This document shows, in pieces, positions 46,269-58,378 of a DNA stretch of 64,000 bases. Numbering within the stretch: position 1 is the first letter of the stretch; every line of letters begins with the position of its first letter. This DNA comes from Zychaea mexicana. Taxonomy: Eukaryota; Mucoromycota; Mucoromycetes; Mucorales; Lichtheimiaceae. Made by a program: the position numbers and the translations under genes. The stretch is from the NCBI RefSeq assembly GCF_025766255.1, contig NW_026516674.1:558001-622000 (forward strand), written 5' to 3'. The notes under the pieces are model-generated. The model saw only the letters and a program-made list of their open reading frames with translations, was not told where the DNA came from and searched no databases.

Positions 46269-47130
46269 GGTAATAAAGGGATGAAAGGAAGTCAATGAAG
46301 GAAGGGAACAAAGAAAGGTTGCTGCTGCTGCTACTTCTTCTGTGAAGTAAAAAGAACAAAACACCCGAGCTTGTTTTTGGTCACATACCTTTTTTATAGA
46401 TATTATACCGGTGTAAGGGGGGTGGGGTTGCAAACCGATTCAATGAACAGCAGCGCTGTTGTTGATAGCCCAAAAATATCCGTTTTGTTGCCATGCACAC
46501 AAGCAATCCAAATGTCAACAGCAGCGTCTTGCCAGATAATGTTGTCTTGGTAACATACGAACTAACCTTCTTCTCTCGTACCCATCCTCATTTGTATAAA
46601 AGCAACGGTTTTGTTGCAAGCTTAAGCAGCGGAAAAGGCAAAAAGTGACGCTTCTACCAACGCGATCTGTCGGATCACCCCTATTTTAATTACCAATAAG
46701 TATATATCATTATGGTACATGCATACGTGTCGTTAACCACAGGTAATTAAGACTGATGATATGCTCCTGAATGCCAGCACTGTCACTGGAGGCAACATAA
46801 TGGATATATACGTCGCATAGTTTTATGCCTAGTATGCAATTGAACACCGCAAGTGTATAAATAAGAAGCCGGTGATGACAGGGTAGTGTACATATTGAAG
46901 GTCGGAATGTACCTACCAGCATCAACACGCGGACTCGAACTGGGCCTGGATTGTACAGATACTGATAATGAACAGATGAAAAAATGTATTGTATCAAAGA
47001 TGCAAATGACGCTATTGTGTAATGATAGGATAATAATGACCAATATGATGCTGATGTTTTAAATGCGAGAAAAAAAGAATGGAATGTAAAGATGCGCGCT
47101 GAGAGAAAAGGAAATGGGGGTATGTGAATG
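46269..47130. other. Intergenic, Atg22-like promoter and SNX4 3' region
   Basis: About 860 bases, no supported gene. GCTGCTGCTGCT and CAGCAG microsatellites near 46321-46333 and 46446-46455 lie upstream of the Atg22-like start. Confidence 0.4.
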
Positions 47131-49366
47131 TCAGTGGTGATAAAATGCGTTGTTGTTGTTGTTGTTGTTGTTATTGTCATCGTGATGCTCGTCATGCTGG
47201 TTGTAGTGATGTTGTTGATGCTCGCTGTCGTCACCAGGATCCTTATCACGACCATCAACATTATTGCTACGATCTACCTCATCATCCAATTTGATATTCT
47301 CCAACGCAGGAAGAATACTCTCCCATAATTTCATGCTCTATAAAGTACCAAACCCTTATCGATCAATATACCTTACAACACTCTAGATCAATATAGCGCA
47401 AACACAAGGAGGGGGCCAATTTACCTTGGTATAAAAGGATATATGACTGTCAGCATATGCAGTTAAACCTTGCTTGAGTTCAGTAGTTTTAGTAGTCTGA
47501 AACGTCTCAAACTCTTCTGTCATTTGCTCCGAGAATCCTGTTGTGATGTCGCTCGTTCGTGTCACCTCATCTTGCAGCTGATACATATGAATATTAATAT
47601 TCAACGTATCAAACAGTGCATTGTGAGCCCGGAGCCCCGCATATCCACTCTACCTCTTGAATCTTTTGTTCAATCTCGGCAAGTTTGGCAGGCGAACTAT
47701 TGGCGATCTTATCCCGTTCTTCTATGGCTCGTTGCAGATAGGTCGATAACTCTTCAAAATCAATTTGACTTTCATCGCGTTTCTGAAGTATATCCTACAT
47801 TGGTGGACGTTCAGTAACTACTACAGACTCCTCTGCTACACATATAACCGCAATCCAGTAAATATGTATAAATTACCTTGACAGAATGACAGTAGGCTAA
47901 TAGCTCATGCAGGTCATTCATGAACAGCAGCTCCTCTGTTGAGTTCATTTCTTTCATGTATTTTCCATACGTTTCTGTGGTTTCAGCAAACTGTCTTAAT
48001 GGCATGGCGATACTGGATTCCATAGCTGATATTTCTCTGATACTCCAGGCGAAGTTTGTGTAGTCCCGTATTAAGCCTGATGTTTTTTTTTTTTGAATGT
48101 TAATGATACACGTGTCTGTATGTGAATGTGCATTTTCTCGATTAAAAGAAAGAGACATTACTTGTTTGTCGCTGACTAATTCGTGAGTAGAGTTTTTCGA
48201 TCGTAATAATATTATCTTCAAGCTTATCCACATAATCTTGCATATCCAGAAACCGTTGATCCGGTTTCTTGACTGCTGCAAAAGCGTTCATCAAAACATC
48301 ACCAAGTGTGTCGAAAAAGGTAGGTTTGTCATTGGTCTTGATCGCATGGATAGCACGCTTATCATTTTTCTATTGGATTAACCCAGCATAACCATGAAAA
48401 ACACCTCTGTCAGACTATGTAGAGCACCCATCAATACACGATTCAGGAAATGTACACCCGCAGCAGCACTTACAAAGTCATCAGATTCAAGAAATATTCG
48501 AGTGCATTGGGCTTTCTGAAGAACTGGATGGCTGGCCACGCGGTTGAGAAACCACTGTAACCTATGTTGTAACGCACACAGCCCAAATTGAGTGAGAAAA
48601 ATAGTTCACTTGATTGTACAGACATCTCAAGTGTGAGCACTTACCCATACCGCCTTTTTTCAAGGAACTCTTGACTGAATCGATCCCCATTAAGATATGC
48701 TACAAAGAAAAAACATTTGCTATTTAATTCGGTTCTCTTCGCTGTTATAGGACAGGTATATCTATTTATATACCTAGCCGATGCTTCTCCGGCAGCGGAG
48801 GAACAATGCAGACGGGATATTCGAGTTCTAAAGCATCGTGCAGCCAAACGAAGTCTTGGTAACGGCGTCTTACTGAACGTGGACGTGGGCTGCTGAACGT
48901 TTCAACACTAGTCTAGTTTCCAAGATTATTCTTTCTTGTTAGTGTCGTTATTGTTTGTGCACACGCGCAAAGCAGAACAAGATAACATATTGTGGGGGTT
49001 GAAAGATAACAAACCTCTGTTGTGACGAGATAAGATATATATCCTTGCACCATCGTCGCAGATTGCTTTTGTGGATCTTCAACCCGAACGTTCATTGGCT
49101 TCACTGTTGTATTTGTGAGAGCTGGCTCTGACGTTGTCGATGCGGGTGGATCATAGGTGCTAGTAGTATACGATTGCTGTAAAAGCTTAAGTATACACAC
49201 GATCTTTCACTTTTATTTTTCTTCTGCATAAATAATCGAAAAGAAAGAAACACTTTACTTCATAGTTGTGGAATGGATCAAAACTGGGCGCCGAAGACCT
49301 ATCGTGAGAGTAACCATTGGTTGCATTGGCCCAATCGGGTTCATCAAACACATTCTCGTTCAACAT
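47131..49366 (-). CDS. SNX4: Sorting nexin Snx4/Atg24 (PX-BAR)
   Basis: PX-BAR protein that binds PI3P on endosomes and drives recycling and selective autophagy. Ten exons: 49366-49259, 49176-49015, 48912-48774, 48699-48645, 48561-48474, 48369-48162, 48076-47877, 47794-47654, 47577-47425 and 47337-47131, in phase, 486 residues. The PX domain includes [28 protein letters not shown], the proline loop [13 protein letters not shown] and then [20 protein letters not shown]; the basic RRY.DF segment contacts PI3[17 protein letters not shown] closes the domain. The BAR region is helical, with [20 protein letters not shown]. The tail has nine Asn in a row. Both Snx4 and the neighbouring Atg22-like permease serve autophagy in yeast, but each has its own promoter space. 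Confidence 0.93.
47149..47175 (-). repeat. AAC/AAT microsatellite coding nine asparagines
   Basis: Eight GTT units and one ATT on the plus strand, read as Asn codons in the last exon of SNX4. Likely variable in length between strains. Confidence 0.85.
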
Positions 49367-50175
49367 GGCGTGCGTGTGTTTACAAAGAAAAAAGAAAGAG
49401 AGGAAAAAAAAAGTGTTGGCAGGGCGAGGCTGCCTTTTTCTACCAAGGACTTGGCGCATTTTCAATTACTGCTTTTGGGGGTGATGATGCTGCCTTCATC
49501 TCTCTTGTTTGGCCTCAGATAATATAACCCAATATTATACTCGTATCCGGCAACTGTCAGAAACGACATCACTACAATGTCACTGTTGCTTCACACCGGC
49601 TGTCGACTTTTAGTTTCACACTATCTTTCCATTAAAAAGCAGTTGCAACTTCTGACGTTATGTGTTGAATGCTCTCTTTGTAAATCGTTGGATGTATTCT
49701 GTATACCACCAATTGTTGTCAATTAGGCGCTGGATAAGAAAAGTACATTTGTGGCGGTCTACATACGTTGTAATTAAGTGTTTAATATATGCTTAGCGAA
49801 TCAAAAAACTCGTCGTACTACTAATTAAAAACACGGGGTGAAGGGGATACTGATCTGACTGTAGCACGAATAAATGTCGAGTTTGACACATTGTATTATT
49901 CAGCAGCGTGCACATCTGAATAAGGCCATCGGCAGAAGCAGTAGTAAATGATATATGCCTTCTCTCAAATTCTTCGTTGCAGTATATGCATCTGGCCATC
50001 CACAATAACGAATTCGCCCCAAACTCCCCTATGTAAGACAGTAACGATTAAGTTCGAGCTGATGAGGTCTTACGTAAATCGGCGCGATCATAAAGCAAGC
50101 AAAAAAAAGCCATTGAAGCGTTCCCGTTTATACAAATCGATTTATTATTTTCTTGAGAATACATTCGACAAATGC
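49367..50175. other. Intergenic between SNX4 start and RPL23 end
   Basis: About 800 bases. A minus-strand frame 49999-49793 starts with ATG (MARCIYCNEEF) and would give 68 residues with one CxxC pair; its support is weak. The remainder is AT-rich without features. Confidence 0.35.
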
Positions 50176-50906
<731 letters not shown>

Positions 50907-51249
50907 CCGTTTCTATCCATGTCCTATCCATCTATTCTCGCCCATATTCTATCTTAGTAGATGCTTTCCTTTCGGCATGACGATTGAGTAGAAAGAGAGG
51001 TCCTCTGTAAGCAGTTCTCCCTGTATGTGAGAGGCAACCCCGACGAAATTCGACTCGAGCGGTCTGAGCGCATGAATCTCCAGCTGAAGCGGACCCGTGC
51101 CATCTAATAACACATATGACACGTGTATAAAAGTGATAAAAAAAAGACAAATATCGACATTGTTTTATATTGGCTTCATCGAATTATATAGAATTAAGTT
51201 GTACAGTATAATGGAAAATGGTTTCTAAGTTTCTTTCTTCTCTCTCACT
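50907..51249. other. RPL23 upstream region
   Basis: Promoter and 5' leader of RPL23 next to the end of the Ysc84-like gene. Includes a 52-codon minus-strand frame (51104-50949) discussed in the findings. Confidence 0.35.
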
Positions 51250-52902
51250 TTATTCTAATTGCACATAATTAGCCGGAAACTATATAATATAAGAGGAAAA
51301 TACTTATTAGCCACTACTTGCTATTATCGTTAACGCAAAAAGCCATCAGTCGTAAAAGCTCTACTTACCAATCCCTGTTCCTTGCCTATTCTTCCAGTCC
51401 ACCAATCATCCTGACTATCTGTTTTCTCAACAATGGTGATGATTTGACCCTCTTCAAAACTTAAATCACCAGGCTGATCTCCCTTGTATGCATATAACGC
51501 CCTAGCCACAGGTTCCGAGACTTTGGGAGCCGGTGGAGGTCGCCGTGGAGCAGCTGGCGGCGGTGGTGGTGATGAATAGTGTTGTTGTTGAGGCGGAGGA
51601 GGGCTGCTATAGCTTGGTGGACCTTGCGGCGGTGAGTATGGCTTTTGAGTCGAAGAAGGGCCATAAGTCCGTGGGGCAGGTGGTGAGTTGACTTGTCGGT
51701 TGATCGGAGGGGCACGGAGCGTACCCGGTTTTGAAATGGTCGTGGATCGATACACAGGACCACTGTTGGACCCACCGCCGTTTTCGTCACCTTCTTCACC
51801 ATTCCCTCGGTTACGGTTGTACACAGATGCATGAATATTGCCAAGCGAGTTGAATTTTGCACCAAGAGCACGATACAGTGGATCGGCGTCAGTGGGCGGT
51901 GCAACGCTTCCGTTCAATAATTCCTTGGCTGTAACACGTCTTCCGTAAAACTTTTCATTTGCGTCATTGCGAGTCAATATAACAGATCCTTCCAGCGAAA
52001 CACCTGATATAGTTGAATATGTATGTGTGAGCATATGATCCTTGTCACATATATGGAATGACTGCACGTTCGTTCATGTACCTGCGAAAAGACCTCGTGT
52101 CTTGCTGTATGAATATACAGCTGCAATGTGTTTAAGGGATGCTGAACCAGAAGCTTCGGCGTTGCGACCAATTGGGCCAGCGGCGAGCGAAACGTTACCG
52201 CCAAGAGTAATGTTACCGAATTGACTGAACGTCTTGACCGCCTCCTTTGTGTTGAGCACCAGTACGAAGTCCGTCAGCTCAGCACCTATTTGGCCACCAG
52301 CACCAGCACCGGCAGTTCCGATGGCCGATGGTGCAGACCAAGCTATGTTGTAGAAAAGAGTCAATTTCTCTCTTACGTTTTCCTGAATATTTCTTTTGCT
52401 CACTCACAATTATCGGGTAATCTAAGTAGAAAGCAGGAGGATATGGATGATAAAGTTGTTAGCCTTGATATATCCCGAACCTCGTGTCGCAGAATAGATG
52501 CCGATTAATGAAACGTACCTAGCCACGACAAGGCCACTGCCTGCTCTGCCAGAGAAAAGAAAACCGGCTTTGAGCACAGTGAAAATCGCTAGACCTTGGG
52601 CTTTCTCTAGAATGGATGCTGGAATCACCTTGTCGACCAAACCAGTTCCTGGATCTGGTAAAAAAAAAAGGTTGTGTCGATTAGAATGTCGTCAGTTGTG
52701 TTCAGATCGGCTGGTCAACCTACCAATAAAAGAGTTGAGAATCTTGGCTGCCTTTTTGCATTCACCTAACGACGACACAAAAGGTACGGGTGTGAGTTTT
52801 GTTGATTGCGATTGACAATAGACAGGAAGTGAGTCAAGCGTTACCTCCAAGTTTCGCTGGGATAGGCGAGTTTAATGACAGGGAGTTTACTCTTTTTTTC
52901 AT
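51250..52902 (-). CDS. YSC84: Ysc84/SH3YL1-type actin patch protein with SH3 domain
   Basis: SYLF-SH3 protein that binds actin and phosphoinositides at endocytic sites. Seven exons: 52902-52845, 52765-52724, 52654-52519, 52421-52408, 52342-52082, 52003-51369 and 51279-51250, in phase, 391 residues. Exon 4 has only 14 bases. The SYLF domain covers ECKKAAKILNSFI, IPASILEKAQGLAIFTVLKAGF, GRAGSGLVVAR, WSAPSAIGTAGAGAGGQIGAELTDFV and KHIAAVYSYSKTRGLFAGVSLEGS. A Pro-rich linker leads to an SH3 domain (ALYAYKGDQPGDLSFEEGQ, DDWWTGRIGKEQGL). The last 30-base exon completes it with FPANYVQLE, the standard SH3 ending, which is why the intron is placed at 51368-51280 rather than ending at 51330. Confidence 0.94.
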
Positions 52903-53302
52903 ATCGTGTGGTCTAGTAGGGTAAAACGGGAAAAAAAGAGAGAGAAAGGTAAAATGCCTTATTTGAACTTTAAATCCCCCTTTGGCTGACTTTCTTTACT
53001 GCGCATTGACATGCCGGGTTTCTCTCTTTTGAATCGTGCCTTTTTCTTTTACATACATCGTGGTTTTGTATTGAGAGTTGGGTATACCGAGGCTACAAGG
53101 AGAATATACGCATGCCATTGTAGCACGTGCACTGTTTTTAAGCGGACAAGTAGATAGACTATACATTTGCTGTGCATGCAGAAAGAAGGAAAAGAAAAGA
53201 AAGAGGAATCGATGATGGGGAAGGTTTTTGCATGCTTGAATCGAGAATCGAGAGAATAGTGAAAAGATCAAGAGAAATGGTAAATTAGAAAGGGAGGTAT
53301 TA
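52903..53302. other. Intergenic between YSC84 and the LRR gene
   Basis: About 400 bases: YSC84 promoter side and LRR gene 3' end. Frames crossing it on the minus strand are shadows of the LRR gene. Confidence 0.4.
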
Positions 53303-55579
53303 TCACGATTTATCGGTCGCAGTAGCAGTAGTAGTGCTGGTATTTTGTTTAGATTTGCCAAGCTCCATCTCTTGCAAGACACGCAGCCATTCCGTTCCAG
53401 CTTCACGTCGCATAGACTCGATCTTGCGTCGAAAACTCTGTGTTGCCGGTGACACCGATCGATGCTTTTGCTCGTCCTTCTTGTCTTCGCTGGGCGACTG
53501 ACTACGTCGCACCTTGGATCGAGATCGGCGTTTTCGAGACGACGATGATGTCGATGCTCTGCGTACAAGCTGGTCTTCTTCTAGCTCAGCGACCCGATGC
53601 ATCCGACGACCACCAGCTTCGTCTTCTCCCTGTTGCTTCTGCTCCTGCCTTTTCCCTTCTTCGTCTGGCTGCTGTCCTAGCTTGATAACGCGTTTCGACT
53701 TTCTCGTTTTAGCGCGTGCAATCTTTGGCTGTTGTGGTCGTTGTTCTGTCTTTGTCGAGTCTGATTCGCCACCGCTCGATCCTCCTGTCGCTGTCGCTGC
53801 TGCTGCTGCTGCTGCGCCCGCCTGTGCAGTTGGCCATACCGGTGGCGCAACAGACGCTGCAGGTGCTTTGTAGTGGTCTGTTGTTGTTGTTGATGCGCTT
53901 ACACGTCGTCGCTCGGCAAATGTTGGGCGCGAGCCATCCAATTGGATTTCGAGACCGGCTTGCTTGAATGTACTGAAGATGTCGACACGGTAATCGGGCT
54001 AAATTTAAAGATGAAACAAAATTTAAGTTTCGGAGCTCTTTTTTTTGCGTATGATGTGTGCGGCACACAGTAACAACAACAGCAAACAAAGAGCACTTTC
54101 TCTCTTCTTTACCTGTATGATCGTAAACGGGTTACCCTGAACCCACACGTCCTCCAGATTCGGAAGTGTGGTGAGTCGTCCGATCTCTGCCGAGTCTTCA
54201 ATCCGATTGTCTCGCAGGTCCAGTCTCTCCAACGCCCACAACCGATCCAGTCCTGCCAGCATTGTCAGTCGATTTCCTCGGAGGTCCAGTTCCTGCACAT
54301 TGCCCAGGACAGTGTTGATGCCATTGACGAACGAAACCATGTTGTACGCCAGTTGCAGTGACTGCAAGTTGTATAGGTTCGACAGTGCTGCTGGGACGTC
54401 AATCAGTAAGTTGCTGGACAAGTTGAGATGGGTGACCGACTGTATCCGTCGCAAAGGCTCGTTGTCAAGGGTTGTCAGATTGTTATCCGCAAGAGACAGC
54501 ATTTTCAATTGTTGCCAGGATACGTTCCCCTGCCGTTCCTCCTCTTCCTCTTTTCTGTCTGCTTGTGCTTTTGCTCCGTTTTCCAGATCCTTATTGATCA
54601 CATCTGCTGCATCCTCGACGTTCGCACCCTTGACGACCAAACTGACGAGGTTCTGGCGTAGCTGTGCCCATCCATCGATGAATCTGGGGTGGATACCGGA
54701 AAGTTCTAGAAACGACAGTGTTTGAAACGGGGACAACGACAGTATGACCGACCCATCCTGGGGTAATGGTTGTTCGTAATGCGTGATCGCACGCTGACTG
54801 CTTCGTGTTGTGGCATTGTGCGGATCGATCAGTAGGTTCATTTGCAGTTTGAGCGCCGACACGCGTGCAAAGAATTTGTAAATGTGCATGATATCCTCGT
54901 GGAGCGGCTTGTGCTGTTCCTCCCGGTCCGTCCCTTTTTGCCAGAAATTCCATCCCGTCGATAGCGACAGCGTCGACATGGTCGATGCGATCGACCCTAC
55001 AGACATGATCGAAGGTGCTTTTGCTTCATCGTTGACCGACGTTTCTGTTTCAACCACCCCGTCTTCCGGTATCTCGCCAAGCAGTGCTGGGTCGCCTACA
55101 TCAAAACCGAGATGTTCAAACTGGACAAGCAGAAAATAGTAATGATGGATATCCAGCGACAGTGTGCATCGTGGAGGCATGTATGGAGTCATCGATAAGG
55201 CAGATGCGGTCGGTGACGCGGCCATAAGTAAAGACATGTATGGAACTTGTATACCATACAAAGAAGCTGGTGTGCCTCCCGTCGTGGACGTTTTGAAGCT
55301 TTGGCTGCTACTTAAGACGTCGTTATTTGCGCTTGAGCCACTGCTACCACCGCCAGTGAAAAGCGATGTCATTGCTGTGGCAATGCTCGATGGGGTATTA
55401 TTGCTACTATTATTAATATCGGGTGTTGCTCCTGCTGTTGTTCCGTTACGCTTCTTTGCGCCGTCGTCTGACTTTCTTTTCTTCAGCGAGGGGTTGCCGC
55501 TCGTGAGCCTAATTTCATTGGAATCGAGATAATGCGTAAATGTGCGTATAAATCGGTCTCCTGGAATAGGCGTTGCCAT
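53303..55579 (-). CDS. Leucine-rich repeat protein of unknown function
   Basis: Two exons, 55579-54113 and 53998-53303, give 720 residues. The N-terminal third has a Ser/Thr/Asn-rich low-complexity region and then a folded part (CTLSLDIHHYYFLLVQFEHLG). From about residue 330, LRRs of the SDS22/nischarin type follow: LKMLSLADNNLTTL, VTHLNLSSNLLIDVP, LQSLQLAYNMVSFV, VQELDLRGNRLTML and LERLDLRDNRIED. They are capped by LPNLEDVWVQGNPFT, the usual LRR cap, which runs across the splice into PDYRVDIFSTF. The C-terminus is basic and Ser-rich (RKRRSRSKVRRSQSPSEDKK), possibly nuclear. It resembles uncharacterised ascomycete LRR proteins. No enzyme domain is seen. Confidence 0.85.
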
Positions 55580-58378
55580 CGTGCATATGAGATTGTGAGG
55601 TGTGCAAGCCAAAAAAAAAATAAAAGTAAAAATAAAAAAGAAAGAAAAAGTGTGGCCAGAGGAAAACGTGCAGTTCGGTATTTGAAATAGGATCTTTCCC
55701 TTTCTGAGGGCGTTGCATCAAAATCGTTTAATAATACATAGTCATGTGCCATCCATAATTTACGTCGACGATGATGCTGACACACACGGGTCACTATCGC
55801 TGTCAGGCTTCTGATGCTACTATTGACAAAAAACATATCATGGGTTACCAATATTAAATATAGCGTGTCGACTGACGGTAAAAGAAGACAACATACAGCA
55901 GGGATGGGTTCACATCCGATTGTAAGGGTCGTTTGCAATAAAAAAAATAAGAACTATAATGCTGATGTGCCCTAAAAACAGCACCTACATAAACTTTATG
56001 CAGCATACAGGGTACTATTCTGCAAGAAACTGAGCTGGCTGTTTATCGGTACTGTTGAGGCTTATGCACGCCTCACACATGTACGATCCGCACTGCTTTA
56101 AGGCGTAAGCACCGAAAAACTACAAAGCGCTTACATAGAGCAATGACCCGTGTCCAGATGTGTACATATCATAGCAACAGCCAGTAAGCTATTAAAAAGT
56201 AATGTAGAATGTGTAGTAGCACGCGGAAACCTACTTACTGTCTATGACTTCTACCAGCGGTTCAGGTTTTATGTAATAGAACTTTATATTTGGTAATTAA
56301 TCATTTTTTTGTGACACTATATATACTAAAGTACGCTTTTTGTATTCAGAATATTCCATGTAGTATGAGTACTTGCATACAGCTTTGGTGTGATTATTAA
56401 TGCATACTATCAAGTTGTAGGATGAAAAGAACAATAGTGGACCTCTAACTGATCACACACACTATGAACTGATGGCTGACAGGAATATGTCGATCATTAC
56501 GACATAGCCACAATAGTGTAACCTGGAAAGATTCAGCAAAGCCGCACCCACACGGAATACGTGCTACTGCATGAATGGTACTACCGTGCCTCGTAGATTG
56601 ACAGGTTCGCTACAGCGTATATATCCTTTTGAATTCTCAAGGACTACTGCTGCCATGTCAATAACCGTCCCTGATGTGCGCCGTAACTTATTGTTATTCT
56701 GCAAGATTTAACTTAATTATGATACCGTTTCTTTTATATAGACGGTCAACTCTCTATTTGCTAGGCATACGTACGTACCCGCAGTCTTCCATACTTATCC
56801 ATGTATATGTGATTTCGCGAAATTCATATTTCTATTATTTAATGATAGATGCAAAGTAAACTATTACATGCTATTTAGTGTTACTGTAATTGTTCCGACC
56901 GTATATAGTTTACATAGGAAAAAGTTCATGCACAATCAGATTCCAGATCTGCGCTATCCGACAAACCCAAGTTATCGACAGCATCTTCCTTAGGATCATT
57001 ACCCCGCGAAACATACAGTAGTTCTATGGGATATGGGAACCGCAATGTTTGAGTCATGTGTATAATATATGAGCACTGCTATGACGAGCAGTCTAACATA
57101 TTAAACGAAGGCGGGAGTTTAACCGATGTGAGGTCTTTCCTTACCCTTCACATCCGCTGGCACGCTAGACAAGTGCCATATGCGAAAATTCCCCTTGTCA
57201 TCTCCCTTATTGATAAATCTAATACCAGTCGATACCAGTGGGGATATATTGTAGAAAGTAGGTCAGTTGAACATCTTTCAGGGCAAAAATTGATTAATGT
57301 TTGCCTCAGATGGTGCGCTACTACTTCCATATGGTCGTTGATGTGTGTTAAAATAAAAAAAAAGCGGTATCATCAATTTCTGTATGAGTTACGGTACATT
57401 TTTGCGCGACATATGACAACAGCCATCGATGAAGGAAGAGCGATACGTTGTTCTCCGGTAAAATTAATACCAAAAGTAAGAATTTTAGATTTTTGTCTTT
57501 GTTTTATTTTGCAATAAAATATCGTCAAATACTGTGGAGACATGGTTTTGAAATGATATGTTTATTGAGAAAAAAAACTTTATCGCTATATAATTGATTT
57601 TACAAAGTGATTGCATTTCTACTTTCTCTCGCACTCCGAATATCAACATGCACAAAGAATGATTTGACGTAAAGATCGATTATGACGCTGCAAGACATTC
57701 GATTATCGACGCGTATAATTACTATGATGGGGTAGTATTATATCACAATGTAAACTTTTGCTATTGTATGACACACGTTGGATGATGCATTTTATGCAGT
57801 AAAGAATATAATCTTTAGGCGCTACAGATTTTGCTATTTATGGGCCAAGATAACAGACTAGCATACGCTAAACGATACATGTAAATAATATACAAAAGCC
57901 CAAATAGTTGAAGTTTTTCTCTTTCTTTCTTATGGTCGCTGTTGTTCTCATCTAGAATGTACACCCACGTCCTTACTGAATCACAGAGAGACATGAATAT
58001 TGACTGAAGGCGTGCGTAGCTACGTACGCTGATTACTTAATAAGAATCTCAATGCGATTAGACATAAGCAGTTACAGGAGGCTTCCACTTTTTGCACGCA
58101 AGTTGTTGCTTACAACATGTATTAAGGCACATTAAAAGTTTGCTTTCAAAATAAGTATCACTCTCTTTGTCAACATCACACATGATTTTGATGGACTTGC
58201 GCCACTCGTAGCAGCAGCAACAGCAACACCAGAACCTTTTAAAATTAATCTTGTTGTCGACAGGTAAACGGACAAAAAAACATTGTACTTTAAACACAAT
58301 AAAATACAGCGAGTACCATCGAAAGCATGGTTCTTCAGTTTCTTACATAAGGCTAAGCAGCAGCCCAATTCTGTTAAT
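55580..58378. other. Long intergenic stretch
   Basis: About 2.8 kb of AT-rich DNA holding the LRR gene promoter and the 3' side of the aminopeptidase. Apart from the 57056-57517 frame nothing gene-like is seen: no terminal repeats, tRNA or known motifs. Confidence 0.4.
57056..57517 (+). CDS. Hypothetical ORF, 153 aa
   Basis: ATG-started frame with 153 codons, the longest in this AT-rich stretch. It is basic, with many Arg, Ile and Tyr, and has no signal peptide, clear membrane span or motif. GT and AG pairs inside (for example GTAGGTCAG at 57258 and an AG at 57310) could split it. It may be a real lineage-specific gene, a relic or chance; confidence is low. Confidence 0.25.
   Translation: MCIIYEHCYDEQSNILNEGGSLTDVRSFLTLHIRWHARQVPYAKIPLVISLIDKSNTSRYQWGYIVESRSVEHLSGQKLINVCLRWCATTSIWSLMCVKIKKKRYHQFLYELRYIFARHMTTAIDEGRAIRCSPVKLIPKVRILDFCLCFILQ

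Noticed and set aside
46925..46950. T-arm-like word (GGACTCGAACTGG) suggesting a reverse-strand tRNA
   Set aside because: No matching acceptor stem, D arm or anticodon arm at the right distances.
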